A DNA stretch of 64,000 nucleotides, from NCBI GenBank assembly GCA_025716815.1, contig JAIXMN010000051.1, positions 1-64,000 of the forward strand. Direction: 5' to 3'. Origin of the DNA: Dichotomocladium elegans (lineage: Eukaryota; Mucoromycota; Mucoromycetes; Mucorales; Lichtheimiaceae). The translations under genes were made by a program, and so were the position numbers. Below the pieces are notes generated by a model, which was not told the DNA's origin, did not search any database, and saw only the letters and a program-made list of their open reading frames with translations. The first letter of the stretch is position 1. Every line of letters begins with the position of its first letter. Below are positions 62,195-64,000 of the stretch, piece by piece.

Positions 62195-62921
62195 ATGAGC
62201 TCACAGAGCGTGTTGACAGCCTACCTCTGCTTCCTCGTCATCATACCTCTTTTGGTTGAATGGAATACTTTTCGGAATGCTGTTAACACCATCACCCATC
62301 AGTTGCTCTCTCAGTACACAGTTCCTGCTGATCTCGCTACCATCAGCTTGGCGTTTGCATGCTTTTATACGTTCGTTCTTTCAGACTTTATCATCAACAT
62401 TGTCGCTACAATTGATCATCGGCTATCCATCCGTTTGCGAGGCGGATTTCATAGCTTGCAACAGTTATTTCCTGGTAAGAATGAAATGTGATCAGAAATG
62501 GCGTACGTGTGTATATGTGATTAATTTTTCTTCCTTTTTTGTGCAGCATATGGTCTTTCTATTTATCTCATAAAATCAAATACGAACGTGTATGCGTGGC
62601 ATGGCAGAGCGTAAGTGTCCATTGCTGATCCTTCATTTCTTTTCTAACTCGAACACTTTGTTTCTTTTTTTCATTTCACCTTTTTGCGTGCCGGGAATGG
62701 GACAATACGAAAGATTGGTGCATATTCAGTCCATCGTATTCCTCTTCTTGCCTTTCTTTTATAATATCGATAATAGCAACAACGGGATTATGATGATTGC
62801 CTATCGTTCAGTGCTTGCCTGGTCGCTTCTCTATAGCATTGTGCCGCATGAGACTGCCAATCTCTTTTGGTACATGGCACGTTTAAATTCTTCAATGGCA
62901 ACCGAGTACTATGTTCTGTGA
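62195..62921 (+). CDS. Small multi-spanning membrane protein, unknown function
   Basis: Three exons, 62195..62474, 62547..62610 and 62714..62921, give 183 aa. The first intron is GT-AG phase 1; the second (GTAAGT donor, AAG acceptor at 62713) is phase 2. I do not recognise a family. About four hydrophobic segments are visible: YLCFLVIIPLLVEW, LAFACFYTFVLSDFIINIV, HIQSIVFLFLPFFYNI, and VLAWSLLYSIVP. It has no cleavable signal and few charged residues. It could belong to an ER or vacuolar membrane. It is not obviously disabled, and consistent splice phase argues that it is real. It is flanked by transposon debris on both sides. Confidence 0.55.
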
Positions 62922-64000
62922 TAGTACATTTCATCCGGCGTGCGACAATAATTCACCACCTATCACACAATCCTTCTTTGACCTAGTTCACAGCATAATG
63001 CATTTCAGACAGTCCTATAAAAAGATACGAACCAGATCTTTTGAACATCATTTGAAAGTAATTACCTGGCTTTCTTTTGTATGTAATCAACAACAAGGAC
63101 ATGACCGAAGGTGATCCATTATTGAACCTTTGCATAGCTTTTAGCAATAATACTGGTAGTCAGACAATCAGGCAGCTCTGAATTGATAGAGCAGGATTTT
63201 ATAACAGCGACAGAATATTGATTAATTGTCCATGTGAATTCTTTTACTATCCATCATACTTTATTATTTTCAGCATCATTCTTGTATGAAGTACGAGAAG
63301 ACACCATTAAAGTGTAGAAGGTTGATGTATCAGTTGGTGAAGTGACTTTATTAGTGAACTGAAAACCTCCCTTTCCCCGTATGCTTTGACTTATCCCACA
63401 TTTGGCTCAACAACAAAGCTAAAGCAGATGATGTGCCTGCGAGGGGGGTTGCGCGCGCGCGCAAGAGACACCACCAGCTTTAGGAAATGATGAATTACCC
63501 ACTGCCAAATGATGACCCCCCATATCTTTATACTTATCCATCTCGTCCATTATACTACTCTCAAGGCCTCAGCTCATATCCAGTTACAGCTTCTTTAATA
63601 TCGTAATCACCACAGAGTTCTCTCTTTCTTGGACCATGATATACTGCGCTTCATGGTATTCTGTACTGAGCTCCGATTCATCATGGAAACGCAGTTATTT
63701 CTACAGTCAGTATTAGTCATGGGGCCATTCGGCCGCAAGATCTTCATATTACTATTCCTGTCTACAGGCTAGAAATCGAGCACCTTATTTATTTACATGT
63801 TGCATTCCTTTGTCATAAGTTCAATGGAGCCTCGGCTTGCACACTTTAAGACTCTGAAGCGTCTTGAGCAGTTGCATCGTAAGTTACTCTAAGACACTGA
63901 CGGCAATACTCATCAACACAGTTTTGCTTAACATTGCTATGCTCTCATGAATGGCCTTTGGTTCTTACGTTCCTTTAAAAACCTTTCCAGAGTCTTTCTC
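62922..64000. other. Intergenic to window end, with Tc1 relic
   Basis: AT-rich DNA to about 63450, then GCGCGCGCGCGC at 63451-63462 (Z-DNA-prone), then a transposon relic that continues past the window end. Confidence 0.5.
63487..64000 (-). mobile_element. Tc1/mariner relic, truncated by window end
   Basis: Matches the element at 50.4-51.6 kb along its length in the same order: TGCGCTTCATGGTA (63649), CTATTCCTGTCTACAGGCT (63752), then the TTTAAGACTCTGAAGC block. Numerous substitutions and indels remove any coding capacity. Confidence 0.75.

Overview
This window is nuclear DNA from a filamentous, early-diverging fungus, most likely Mucoromycota (Mucorales-like). The evidence is: genes with many short (about 45-130 nt) GT-AG introns, very small exons, an HBS1, MSH2, HIS5, ARG8 and YAE1 set of fungal type, an ABCD4-like transporter and a cytochrome b5/acyl-CoA dehydrogenase fusion (both lacking or rare in yeasts), plus Crypton, Tc1/mariner and Helitron debris. 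The species cannot be named from sequence alone. Almost no gene is a single open frame; the models below were built by hand from splice signals, reading phase and family conservation.

Layout. 1-4.4 kb: gene-free, with a decayed inverted repeat pair and a 600-bp purine-rich microsatellite. 4.42-14.39 kb: three head-to-tail, nearly identical 3.32-kb Crypton DNA transposons; each junction carries the same 7-bp core, and each copy encodes one spliced 689-aa tyrosine recombinase with a GCR1_C DNA-binding tail. 14.4-15.8 kb: secreted LysM-LysM-3D protein (minus). 16.9-19.0 kb: cytochrome b5/acyl-CoA dehydrogenase fusion with a 4-nt micro-exon. 19.55-23.5 kb: HBS1 ribosome-rescue GTPase (14 exons). 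23.9-25.5 kb: O-fucosyltransferase-like type II membrane protein. 27.4-28.35 kb: secreted RlpA-like protein. 28.4-34.5 kb: 6 kb without a recognisable gene. 34.6-36.9 kb: poly(A) polymerase. 38.3-39.6 kb: HIS5. 40.9-42.5 kb: ARG8 (minus). 43.4-46.0 kb: ABCD4-like ABC half-transporter. 47.0-48.9 kb: PAK/STE20-type kinase. 49.2-49.5 kb: ISD11. 49.7-50.3 kb: YAE1 (minus), with a dead Tc1 element about 90 bp upstream of its start. 52.0-56.1 kb: MSH2 (21 exons). 56.2-57.4 kb: Derlin (minus). 57.5-62.1 kb: transposon graveyard (Tc1 relic, Helitron relic on minus). 62.2-62.9 kb: small multi-spanning membrane protein. 62.9-64 kb: another Tc1 relic running off the window.

Themes. HIS5 and ARG8 are amino-acid biosynthesis genes whose upstream regions both carry TGACTCA-type (Gcn4/CPC1) sites. 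ISD11 and YAE1 are convergent neighbours that both serve iron-sulfur protein biogenesis. Two secreted proteins with double-psi beta-barrel-type domains (LysM-3D and RlpA-like) point to cell-wall work. The remaining genes are housekeeping genes that look unlinked in function. The most unusual structure is the tandem Crypton array.
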